Source of the DNA: Lysobacter sp. BMK333-48F3
Lineage (GTDB): Bacteria; Pseudomonadota; Gammaproteobacteria; Xanthomonadales; Xanthomonadaceae
Reading direction: 5' to 3'
Assembly (NCBI RefSeq): GCF_019733395.1
Contig: NZ_JAIHOO010000001.1
Span: 4,342,983 to 4,406,982, forward strand
Length of the DNA: 64,000 bases
Shown: positions 26,810 to 34,600 of the stretch, piece by piece
Numbering within the stretch: position 1 is the first letter of the stretch
Layout: each line of letters opens with the position of its first letter
The notes under the pieces: generated by a model
The model's database searches: none
Told to the model about the DNA's origin: nothing
The model's input: only the letters and a program-made list of their open reading frames with translations
Program-made: the position numbers and the translations under genes

Positions 26810-28335
26810 TGGCCGGCCTGATCGACGCGCTGCCCGGGTTCGTCGCCCTGCACCTGCTGCAAAGCGCCGTGCTGCTCGCGCTGGCGCTCGGATTCGTGCG
26901 CCTGCGCGGGCTCTCGGCGGAACGACGCTCGTGGCTGCTGGCGGCGGCGTTCGCCTTGGCGACGCTGTCGCCGCTGGCGAGCCTGCTGCCGGGGCCGCCG
27001 TCGCCGCTGTTCGCGGTCGCCGCGCCGGTGCCGACGCCGCAGCCGCAGGAAGGTCCGGCCCTGGACGAGGCGGTGTACGAAGCGGGCCAGCAGCCGGACG
27101 TGATGTACCTGGAGATCCCGCGCTCGCTGCCGAGCGCGCTGGCGCTGATCTGGGCGCTGGGCGCGTTATGGCAACTCATGCGCTTGAGCGAAGGCGCGCG
27201 CCAGGCGGGCCGCTTGCGCCGCAGCGCCCGCCCGGCGCCGGCCTTGGAGGCCGCGTTGGCCGAAGAGCTGCCGCGCGGCGCACGCATCGCCCTCACCGCC
27301 GTCGACGGTCCGATGGTGGTCGGCCTGCTGCGCCCCACGGTGCTGGTCCCGCGGGCCTTGGCCGGCCAACTGGACCCCGCCGCGCTGCGCGACGTGCTGC
27401 GCCATGAGATCGCCCACATCCGCCGTGGCGACCTGTGGCTGACCGCGGCGGTGCGGCTGGCGCGGGCGGCGTTCTGGTGGAATCCGTTCCTGGCCGCCCT
27501 GCAGGCGCGATTGGACCTGGCGCGGGAAATGGCCTGCGACGCGCGCGCCGCGCGCGGCGGAGCCCGCGCCGACTATGCCGGCTCCCTGCTCAGCAGCGCC
27601 GAAGCCCTGGCCGAGCTGGACCCTCGGCCGCCGTCGCTGGCGGTGGGCATGCTCGAACGACGCAGCCATCTGGAGCTGCGCATCGATGGCCTGATCCAGC
27701 CCGATGCCGCGGGCGCGGCGCGCGGCCGTCTGGCCGTCGCGCTGTGCCTGTCGGCGCTGGCCGTAGTCGCCGCGACCTCGATCGCCGGCTCGCCGCGGCT
27801 GGCGCTGCCGGCCGCCGGCGCGGCCGAACCCAGCGAGCAGACCCTGGCCCTGCTCGCGGCCGCGCGCGCTGGCGACAGCGCCGGCATACGCCGGCTGGCC
27901 GACGCGGGCGCCGACCTCGACGCGCGCGTGCTCGGCGAAGGCACTGCGCTGATCCAGGCCGTGCGCGGACGCCATCCCGACACGGTCGATACCTTGTTGC
28001 GGCTGGGCGCCGACCCTAACCGCGCCGCGCTGGGCGAAGGCAATCCGCTGATCGTCGCCGCCGGGCTCGGCGCGCAGCCGATCGTCGAACGCCTGATCGC
28101 CGCCGGCGCAGACGTCGACCGGGTGGTGACCTACGACGAGACCCCGCTGATCAACGCCGCCCGCGCCGGTCATCTGGCGACCGTCGACTACCTGGTCGCC
28201 CACGGCGCCGACGTCAACCTGGGCGTGGTCGCCGACGGTTGGCTGGGACGCTGGCGATCGCCGCTGAACCAGACCCGCGACCCGGCGGTGCGCGCCTATC
28301 TGCTCGAACGGGGTGCGGTCGCCGGCCGCCCCTGA
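26809..28335 (+). CDS. M56 (BlaR1-type) membrane metallopeptidase with C-terminal ankyrin repeats
   Basis: 508 residues. Hydrophobic segments lie at about 11-31, 42-62, 108-125 and 307-326. The cytoplasmic zinc protease domain between the third and fourth has HEIAH (His199, Glu200, His203) and the downstream REMACD (Glu240). In BlaR1 a penicillin-binding sensor follows the last membrane segment. Here that region (about 343-506) consists of about four to five ankyrin repeats (LLRLGADPN, LIAAGADVD, LVAHGADVN and others), which by the BlaR1 topology would face the periplasm. The SxxK sensor domain is absent. The gene is coupled to blaI, and a separate SxxK serine hydrolase follows. The signal sensed is unknown. 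Confidence 0.88.
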   Translation: MAGLIDALPGFVALHLLQSAVLLALALGFVRLRGLSAERRSWLLAAAFALATLSPLASLLPGPPSPLFAVAAPVPTPQPQEGPALDEAVYEAGQQPDVMYLEIPRSLPSALALIWALGALWQLMRLSEGARQAGRLRRSARPAPALEAALAEELPRGARIALTAVDGPMVVGLLRPTVLVPRALAGQLDPAALRDVLRHEIAHIRRGDLWLTAAVRLARAAFWWNPFLAALQARLDLAREMACDARAARGGARADYAGSLLSSAEALAELDPRPPSLAVGMLERRSHLELRIDGLIQPDAAGAARGRLAVALCLSALAVVAATSIAGSPRLALPAAGAAEPSEQTLALLAAARAGDSAGIRRLADAGADLDARVLGEGTALIQAVRGRHPDTVDTLLRLGADPNRAALGEGNPLIVAAGLGAQPIVERLIAAGADVDRVVTYDETPLINAARAGHLATVDYLVAHGADVNLGVVADGWLGRWRSPLNQTRDPAVRAYLLERGAVAGRP

Positions 28336-28447
28336 CCGGCGCGCCGGCGCCCCCGGCCATCCCGCTCCGCTCCACCCCTGCAGCGTCGGCTCTGCCGTGC
28401 GCACGGACGCGCCTGCGCCCGCGTCGGCCTTGGCCCGCGCGATCTCT

Positions 28448-28505
28448 GATTCAAAGCATCACTGATTCGAAGCACCGCTCATCCAAAGCATCACTCACTC
28501 AAAGG
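28448..28505. repeat. 16-bp tandem repeat, 3.6 copies
   Basis: Units gattcaaagcatcact, gattcgaagcaccgct, catccaaagcatcact and a partial cactcaaagg. The last partial unit contributes the ribosome site (aaagga) of the following serine hydrolase. This part of the 179-base gap is clearly AT-richer than its surroundings. Confidence 0.75.
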
Positions 28506-28514
28506 AAGACCGAG

Positions 28515-30062
28515 ATGACCCGCCACCTGATGGCTTGCGCCCTGATCGCCTGCCTGCTCGCCGCTCCGGCCCGCGCGCAAGCGCCCACCGATCCCGAGCT
28601 GCGACGGCTGGCGGCGGCGATCGAGAACGGCCTGCGGCCCAGCGTGGCCAAGCCGGGCGTAGAAGTTCCGAGCTGGACCCTGCAGCAGCGCATGGCCCAC
28701 TACAAAGTGCCCGGCGTCGCCATCGCCATCGTCAAGGACGGACGCCTGGCCTATGCCGCCGGCTATGGCGTGCGCGAAGCCGGCGGCGCCGACGCGGTGG
28801 ACGCCGACACCCTGTTCTCGGTCGGCTCGGTCAGCAAGATGATCACCGCTGCGACCAGTCTGCGATTGGTGGCGCAAGGCAGGCTCGAACTCGACCGCGA
28901 CGTCAACGGCTACCTGAAATCCTGGCGCATTCCGCAGGCGCCCGGCATCGCCGATCCCAAGGTCAGTCTGCGCATGCTGCTGTCGCACACCTCCGGCCTC
29001 AGCGTGCACGGCTTCGAGGACTATCTTCCCGGCGAGCCCCTGCCCAGCCTGGTGCAGACCCTGGACGGCGTCGCCCCGGCGAAAAACCAGCCGATCCGCT
29101 TGCAGCGCACGCCCGGCGCGCGCAGCGAGTACTCCGGCGGCGGCATCATGGTCGCGCAGCAGTTGATCGAAGACGTCGCCGGGCAGCCGCTGGACGCGGT
29201 CGCACGCGGCCAGGTGTTCGAGCCGCTGGGCATGCGCCGCAGCACCTTCCAGGATCCGCTGCAGGCAGGTCGCGACAACATCGCCAAGGCTCATGACCGC
29301 AACGGCGCGCTTGCCGCTCTGCCGCGCGGCTGGGAGTCGTTTCCCGAGCAGGCCGCCTCGGGCCTGTGGACCAGCGCCCACGACCTGGGCGCCTTCGTCG
29401 GCGCGCTGATCCGCAGCTACCGCGGCGAGGGTGGACTGCTGCCGCAGAGCCTCACGATCGAAATGATGACCGAGGTATCGCCGGGCACACGCGGCCTGGG
29501 GCCGGAACTGCTCGGCAGCGGCCGCGCGCGCCGGTTCACCCACAACGGCGACAACGAGAACTATCACGCGGTGATCGAGGGCTATCCCGAAACCGGCTAC
29601 GGCTTCGCCATCCTCACCAACGGCAAGAACGCCAAGGGGCTGCGCGGAGAAATCCGCAACGCCATCTCCGATGCGCTCGCCGACGGGGTCAAGCCCTTGA
29701 TCCGTCCGATCGCGCTGGAGCTCGGCGCGCCGGTCCAGGCCGCTTACGCCGGCAGCTATCGTCTCGACCCGGCGCTGCCGATGGACGTGCGCGGCGCGCT
29801 CGCCGACGGATTCGACTACCCGTCGCTGCAGGTGCGGGTCGCCGACGGCACCCTGGTCGTCGATCTGCCCGGAGGGCCGACCGCGGCGAGCCTGCTGCCG
29901 TTGAGCCCGAGCCGGTTCGCAGCTCCGGGCTTGAACGTCGAACTGGAGTTCCATCGCAACGCTCACGGGGCCGTGCACGCGGTCAGCGCGAGCGTCGGCA
30001 GCGCGCGCGCCTACTACCGCCGTGAGACCGCGTCCGCCGCTTCGCTCGGCCGCGGCCTGTAG
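28515..30062 (+). CDS. secreted serine hydrolase of the beta-lactamase/PBP4* (class C-like) family
   Basis: 515 residues. A signal peptide (1-22, ending ARAQA) is followed by the penicillin-recognising fold (about 55-400), with the SxxK motif Ser105-Val-Ser-Lys108 in FSVGSVSKMITA. The usual YxN element is Tyr206-Ser-Gly208 (YSGGG), so Asn is replaced by Gly, and an HxG-type element (HNGD) is present. A beta-rich C-terminal extension (about 410-515) follows. Members act as D-amino-acid peptidases, esterases or beta-lactamases, so no substrate can be given. The start ATG 28515 has aaaggaag upstream. Its place after the blaI/M56 pair suggests that it is a target of that signalling system. Confidence 0.88.
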   Translation: MTRHLMACALIACLLAAPARAQAPTDPELRRLAAAIENGLRPSVAKPGVEVPSWTLQQRMAHYKVPGVAIAIVKDGRLAYAAGYGVREAGGADAVDADTLFSVGSVSKMITAATSLRLVAQGRLELDRDVNGYLKSWRIPQAPGIADPKVSLRMLLSHTSGLSVHGFEDYLPGEPLPSLVQTLDGVAPAKNQPIRLQRTPGARSEYSGGGIMVAQQLIEDVAGQPLDAVARGQVFEPLGMRRSTFQDPLQAGRDNIAKAHDRNGALAALPRGWESFPEQAASGLWTSAHDLGAFVGALIRSYRGEGGLLPQSLTIEMMTEVSPGTRGLGPELLGSGRARRFTHNGDNENYHAVIEGYPETGYGFAILTNGKNAKGLRGEIRNAISDALADGVKPLIRPIALELGAPVQAAYAGSYRLDPALPMDVRGALADGFDYPSLQVRVADGTLVVDLPGGPTAASLLPLSPSRFAAPGLNVELEFHRNAHGAVHAVSASVGSARAYYRRETASAASLGRGL

Positions 30063-30079
30063 CGGCCGCGACGCCGCTT

Positions 30080-30109
30080 GCGCGCATCCGCGGCCGGGCG
30101 GATGCGCGC
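30080..30109 (+). terminator. strong hairpin after the serine hydrolase gene
   Basis: Perfect 12-bp stem gcgcgcatccgc / gcggatgcgcgc with a 6-base loop, 18 bases after the stop. There is no T tract, so it may be a weak terminator or an mRNA-end stabiliser. Confidence 0.4.
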
Positions 30110-30200
30110 GCGACTGCGCGCGTCGTACCTGCAGCTTGCCCCGCCGCGTGGTAAATAGGTTCGGCCCGACCGTTGTCGCGACCCTGAACGATTCGCCCGC

Positions 30201-31214
30201 ATGAGCCGACCGCGTGCTTCCCAACCGACCCGCAAGGCCGGCGAGCCCCTGACCATGGCCGATCTGGCCGAACTGGCCGGGGTCTCGGCGATCACTGTCT
30301 CGCGCGCCTTGCGCGACAGTCCGCTGGTCAATCCCGAGACCCGTGCCCGGATCAAGCAATTGGCCGAGCAACAGGGCTACCAGTTCAACATCAGCGCGCG
30401 CAACCTGCGCCTGCGTCGCAGCATGACCGTGGCGGTGGTGGTGGAAATGAAGCCGACCGTGGAACGGCAGATGTCCGGCTCCTATCCGCTGGACCTGCTC
30501 GGCGGCATCAGCCAGGAGCTGACCTCGGCCGGCTACAGCGTGCTGCTGACCTCGCTGCAGGGCGGCTCGCTGCCCAGCGTACAGGCGGCCGACGGAGTGA
30601 TCCTGCTCGGCCAGGGCGCGCACGAGGACGCCATGCACGAGGTCCAGCGCTGGGGTCGGCCGATGGTGGTGTGGGGCGCGGTCAGCCGCCACGAGACCCA
30701 GGTCGTGGTCGGCAGCGACAACCTGCGCGGCGGCAAGCTCGCCGCCGAGCGTTTCCTGGCCCTGGGCCGGCGCCGGCCGGTGTTCCTCGGCGACAGCGCC
30801 CACGGCGAGTTCGCCGAACGCCTGGAGGGCTTCGGTTCGACCCTGGCCGAGCACGGGATCGTGCCGCTGACCCCGCAAGTGGCCAATTTCACCGTCAGCG
30901 CCGGCGCCCAGGCGGTGCACAGCCTGCTCGACGAGCAGCCGCAGTTCGACGCCCTGTTCGCCGCCAGCGACCTGCTCGCGATCGGCGCGATCCGGGCCCT
31001 GATCGAGCGCGGCCGGCGCGTGCCCGAGGACGTGTCGGTGATCGGCTACGACGACACCCCGCTGGGCGCGACCTATCTGCCGCCGTTGACCTCGATCCAC
31101 CAGAACTTCGTCGACGCCGGGGTGTTGCTGGCTCGCAAGATCCTGGCCTTGATCGAAGGCCGCCCGGCGCAGTCGGAGATCCTGCCGACCCACCTGGTCG
31201 CGCGGGTCACCTGA
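30201..31214 (+). CDS. LacI family transcriptional regulator of the GH65 locus
   Basis: 337 residues. The N-terminal LacI HTH (about 17-65) reads TMADLAELAGVSAITVSRAL with the hinge GYQFNISARNLRLRRS. A periplasmic-binding-protein-like sugar domain follows, with the family signature VSVIGYDDTPLGATYLPPLTSI near the C-terminus. It is transcribed in the same direction as the phosphorylase gene downstream, and an ATCGAT-centred operator lies in the gap between them. It probably represses the GH65-TonB-MFS genes until its sugar is present (inference from context). Confidence 0.92.
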   Translation: MSRPRASQPTRKAGEPLTMADLAELAGVSAITVSRALRDSPLVNPETRARIKQLAEQQGYQFNISARNLRLRRSMTVAVVVEMKPTVERQMSGSYPLDLLGGISQELTSAGYSVLLTSLQGGSLPSVQAADGVILLGQGAHEDAMHEVQRWGRPMVVWGAVSRHETQVVVGSDNLRGGKLAAERFLALGRRRPVFLGDSAHGEFAERLEGFGSTLAEHGIVPLTPQVANFTVSAGAQAVHSLLDEQPQFDALFAASDLLAIGAIRALIERGRRVPEDVSVIGYDDTPLGATYLPPLTSIHQNFVDAGVLLARKILALIEGRPAQSEILPTHLVARVT

Positions 31215-31426
31215 GCCGCGGCGGCGGCGCGCCGCGATGCGCGCCGGTCTCGCGCAGGGCGTGCGCTGGGTCATGCTGCGTCGCAGCGTGCACACTGCAA
31301 TGCGACAGTCCGCATGCTGCGCAGCAGCATCGCGCTAAGCGATTGATCCGATTCGTCGGCATGCGCAGCGACGGCGCCCGCGCCGGGCTCGCTGCGCGCG
31401 TCGAAAGCACATTGAATCACAAGGTT

Positions 31427-31466
31427 GTTATCGATAACTTGACATCGATAACAGACGCTCTCTAGG
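31427..31466 (+). promoter_or_regulatory. promoter and tandem operator of the GH65 gene
   Basis: A perfect 12-bp palindrome GTTATCGATAAC (31427-31438) is followed by a second copy of the half-site, CATCGATAAC (31443-31452), with centres 14 bases apart. The consensus -35 hexamer TTGACA (31439-31444) lies exactly between them, and a weak -10 (TCTAGG) follows at 31461-31466. This is a classic layout for LacI-type repression. The rest of the 285-base gap shows no gene. Confidence 0.7.
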
Positions 31467-31499
31467 GTCCGCGCAACGCCGCTCAAGGACCCGCCCCGC

Positions 31500-34400
31500 G
31501 TGACCCAGCCCCAAGCCCTGCCGTCCTCCCCCGACGCCGCCGCCGACGCCTGGCTGTTGCGCCAGCGCGGATTCGATCCGGCCCGGCGCCGCCGCGACGA
31601 GACCCTGTTCGCGCTCGCCAACGGTTCGCTGGGCGTGCGCGGCGGATTCGAGGAAGCCGACGGCGGCAGCGACGGCAGCTTCCTGGCCTCGGTCTACGAG
31701 AAGCACCCGATCCACTATCACGAACGCTTCCCCGGCTTCGCCCGCAATACCGACACCCGCCTGCCGGTCGCCGACGGCCAGCGCATCGCGGTCTGGCTCG
31801 GCGCCCAGCGCCTGGAGCCGGATCGGGCGCAATGGCTGGAGTTCGAACGCAGCCTCGACCTGCGCCGCGGCCGCAGCGCGCGCCGCCTGCGCCTGCGCAC
31901 CGCGCAGGGCCAGACCGTGCAGATCCACGCCGAGCGCGTGCTGCCGTTCGACAGCGGCCACGAGGGCGTCGACCTGCTGGCGATCCGCTACCGGGTCGAA
32001 TCGATCGACTACACCGGTCCGCTGAGCCTGGTCTCGGCGATCGAATGCGGCCACCAGGCCGCCGAACAGGGCGACGATCCGCGCATCGGCGTGGCTTCCG
32101 CGGAAGGCTTGAAGCTGCTCTCGGCGCATGCCGACACGCACGGCGCGCACGTGCTGCAATCGACCCGGCGCAGCAATCTGCGGGTGGTCTGCGCCCAGGG
32201 CCACCGCAGCGGCGCCGGACTCGACGCGGCCCAGGCCGAGGTCGACGGCGACGCGGTGCGGCAGCGCTACGAGGCGCAGTTGCAGCCGGGCCAGAGCGCG
32301 AGCCTGGAGAAGTTCGTCGCCTACCTCAGCCACAACGACGAAACCGGCCTGGTGCAGCGCGCCCAGCGCGCGCTCGAGGACGCGGCCGCGCTCGGCTTCG
32401 ACGCCCTCGCCGCGCGCCAGGCCGCGGCGCTGGCGCGGTTCTGGGGCGGTGCCGAGCTGTCGATCGACGGCGACGCGGCGGCCGAGCAGGCGCTGCGCTT
32501 CAACCTGTTCCACCTGTTGCAGTCGGCCGGCCGCGACGGCATCAACGGCACCGCCGCCAAGGGCCTGACCGGCGAAGGCTACGAAGGCCATTATTTCTGG
32601 GACACCGAAGCCTTCATGCTGCCGGTGATGGTCTACACCGCCCCGGAAGTGGCGCGCGCCATGCTGCACGCGCGCTACCAGGCGCTGGAGCCGGCGCGCC
32701 GGCATGCGCGCGAGATGAACCACGCCCACGGCGCGCTGTTCCCCTGGCGCACCATCACCGGCGGCGAATGCTCGGCGCACTACCCCTCGGGCTCGGCCGC
32801 GTACCACATCAACGCCGCGGTCGCCTACGCGATCGGGCTGTACTTCGACGCCACCGAAGAACTGGACTTCCTGCTCGAAAGCGGCGCCGAGATCCTGTTC
32901 GAGACCGCGCGCATCTGGCCGCAGATCGGCCATTTCGACGCCCGCCGCGGCGGCGCGTTCTGCATCCACGAGGTCACCGGCCCGGACGAGTACACCGCCC
33001 TGGTCGACAACAATTTCTACACCAACCGCATGGCCCAGCAGCACCTGCTGCGCGCCGCGCAGGTCTGGCGGCTGCTGCAGGAGCAGCGCCCGCAACAGGC
33101 CCAGGCGCTGGCCGCGCGGCTGCGCCTGCAGCCGCACGAGGCGGCGCTGTGGCAACGCGCCGGCGAGGCGATGTTCCTGCACTACGACCAGGCGCTGGGC
33201 GTCTACGCCCAGGACGACACCTTCCTGAGCAAGCCGCGCTGGCCGTTCCCGCGCCGCGAAGGCGAGCACCGCCCGCTGTTGCTGGATTTCCATCCGCTGA
33301 CCCTGTACCGGCACCAGATCTGCAAGCAGGCCGACGTGGTCATGGCCCTGGTCCTGGCCGGCCACGACCTCCCGGCCGACGCCAAACGGCGCAGCTACGA
33401 CTACTACGAAGCCGTCACCACCCACGACTCGACCCTGTCGGCATCGGTGTTCGGCATCCTCGCCAGCGAAGTCGGCCATGCCGCGCAGGCCGAGCGTTTC
33501 TTCAACGACAACCTGCGCGTCGACCTGGACGATCTGCACGGCAACACCGACCACGGCGTGCACATGGCCGCGCTGGCCGGCACCTGGCTCGGCCTGGGCG
33601 CCGGTTTCGCCGGCCTACGCAGCCACGAGGGCACGCTGCGCTTCGCCCCCACCCTGCCCGCCGGCTGGCGCGGCTACGGCTTCGGCCTGCGCTGGCGCGG
33701 CCGCCGCCTGCGCCTGCGGGTCGAGCGCGACGGGGTCGAATACCGCCTGCTCGACGGCGAGCCGCTGAGCATCGAGCACCAGGGCAGGCGCCTGGAACTG
33801 CGCGTCGAGCAGCCGCAGCGCGCCGAGCTGGCCGCGCCCGGCGGCCCGGTGCGGCAGGCCTTCCCGCGCCCCGCGCAGGCGTTGATCTTCGATCTCGACG
33901 GCGTCCTCACCGACACCGCCCAGACCCATTACCGGGCCTGGAAGCGCATGGCCGACGAGGAAGGCCTGCCGTTCGACCAGCACGTCAACGAACAACTCAA
34001 GGGCGTCGACCGGATGGCGTCGCTGGAAATCATCCTGCGCCATGCCGGGCGGGTGCTCGGCGCCGAGGCCAAGCGCGCGCTGGCCGAGCGCAAGAACGCC
34101 TACTACGTCGAAGCGATCGCCTCGGTGACCCCGGCCGACCTGTTCCCCGGCGTCGCCGCGCTGCTGCAACGGGCGCGCGCGCGCGGGCTCAAGCTCGGCC
34201 TGGCTTCGGCCAGCCGCAACGCCGCCGCGCTGCTGGAACGGCTCGGCATCGCCCAGCGCTTCGATTACGTCGCCGACTCGGCGCGGATCGCCCGCGCCAA
34301 GCCCGAGCCCGACATCTTCCTCGACGTCGCCGCCGCGCTCGGCGTGGCGCCGGCGCAATGCATCGGCATCGAGGATGCCGCCGCCGGCGTGGTCGCGATC

Positions 34401-34514
34401 AAGCGCGCCGGCATGGCCGCGGTCGGCATCGGCGACCCGGCCAGCCTGACCGACGCCGACGCCTGTCTCGGCGAGATCGCCGCCTTCGACCTGGACGCCT
34501 TCGTTTCGCCCTGA
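31500..34514 (+). CDS. fused GH65 disaccharide phosphorylase and beta-phosphoglucomutase
   Basis: 1004 residues. Residues 1 to about 785 are a GH65 enzyme: N-terminal beta-sandwich, then an (alpha/alpha)6 barrel with the general acid Glu497 in VTGPDEYT and the phosphate-binding region near TTHDSTLS. Residues 793-1004 are a HAD-type beta-phosphoglucomutase: FDLDGVLTD with nucleophile Asp798 and acid/base Asp800, and GIEDAAAG near the end. Together they would split a glucose disaccharide with phosphate to beta-glucose-1-phosphate and convert that to glucose-6-phosphate. Which disaccharide (maltose, trehalose, kojibiose or nigerose) cannot be told from sequence alone. The start is GTG 31500, 33 bases after the operator/promoter. 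There is no signal peptide, so it is cytoplasmic and consistent with intact-sugar import by the neighbouring transporters. Confidence 0.92.
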   Translation: MTQPQALPSSPDAAADAWLLRQRGFDPARRRRDETLFALANGSLGVRGGFEEADGGSDGSFLASVYEKHPIHYHERFPGFARNTDTRLPVADGQRIAVWLGAQRLEPDRAQWLEFERSLDLRRGRSARRLRLRTAQGQTVQIHAERVLPFDSGHEGVDLLAIRYRVESIDYTGPLSLVSAIECGHQAAEQGDDPRIGVASAEGLKLLSAHADTHGAHVLQSTRRSNLRVVCAQGHRSGAGLDAAQAEVDGDAVRQRYEAQLQPGQSASLEKFVAYLSHNDETGLVQRAQRALEDAAALGFDALAARQAAALARFWGGAELSIDGDAAAEQALRFNLFHLLQSAGRDGINGTAAKGLTGEGYEGHYFWDTEAFMLPVMVYTAPEVARAMLHARYQALEPARRHAREMNHAHGALFPWRTITGGECSAHYPSGSAAYHINAAVAYAIGLYFDATEELDFLLESGAEILFETARIWPQIGHFDARRGGAFCIHEVTGPDEYTALVDNNFYTNRMAQQHLLRAAQVWRLLQEQRPQQAQALAARLRLQPHEAALWQRAGEAMFLHYDQALGVYAQDDTFLSKPRWPFPRREGEHRPLLLDFHPLTLYRHQICKQADVVMALVLAGHDLPADAKRRSYDYYEAVTTHDSTLSASVFGILASEVGHAAQAERFFNDNLRVDLDDLHGNTDHGVHMAALAGTWLGLGAGFAGLRSHEGTLRFAPTLPAGWRGYGFGLRWRGRRLRLRVERDGVEYRLLDGEPLSIEHQGRRLELRVEQPQRAELAAPGGPVRQAFPRPAQALIFDLDGVLTDTAQTHYRAWKRMADEEGLPFDQHVNEQLKGVDRMASLEIILRHAGRVLGAEAKRALAERKNAYYVEAIASVTPADLFPGVAALLQRARARGLKLGLASASRNAAALLERLGIAQRFDYVADSARIARAKPEPDIFLDVAAALGVAPAQCIGIEDAAAGVVAIKRAGMAAVGIGDPASLTDADACLGEIAAFDLDAFVSP

Positions 34515-34600
34515 CCGCGCGCGGCACGCACCGCCGCGGCAGATCCGACCGCCAACCGCAATCCGAGCAAGAGAACTTTCAGATGAGTGGGGAGAACACC

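Noticed and set aside
28515..30062. Call as a true beta-lactamase because of the adjacent blaI gene
   Set aside because: The YxN Asn is replaced by Gly and the family is functionally diverse; resistance cannot be inferred.
28491..31295. Minus-strand frame across the serine hydrolase and LacI genes
   Set aside because: It spans two real plus-strand genes and their gap and shows no domain.
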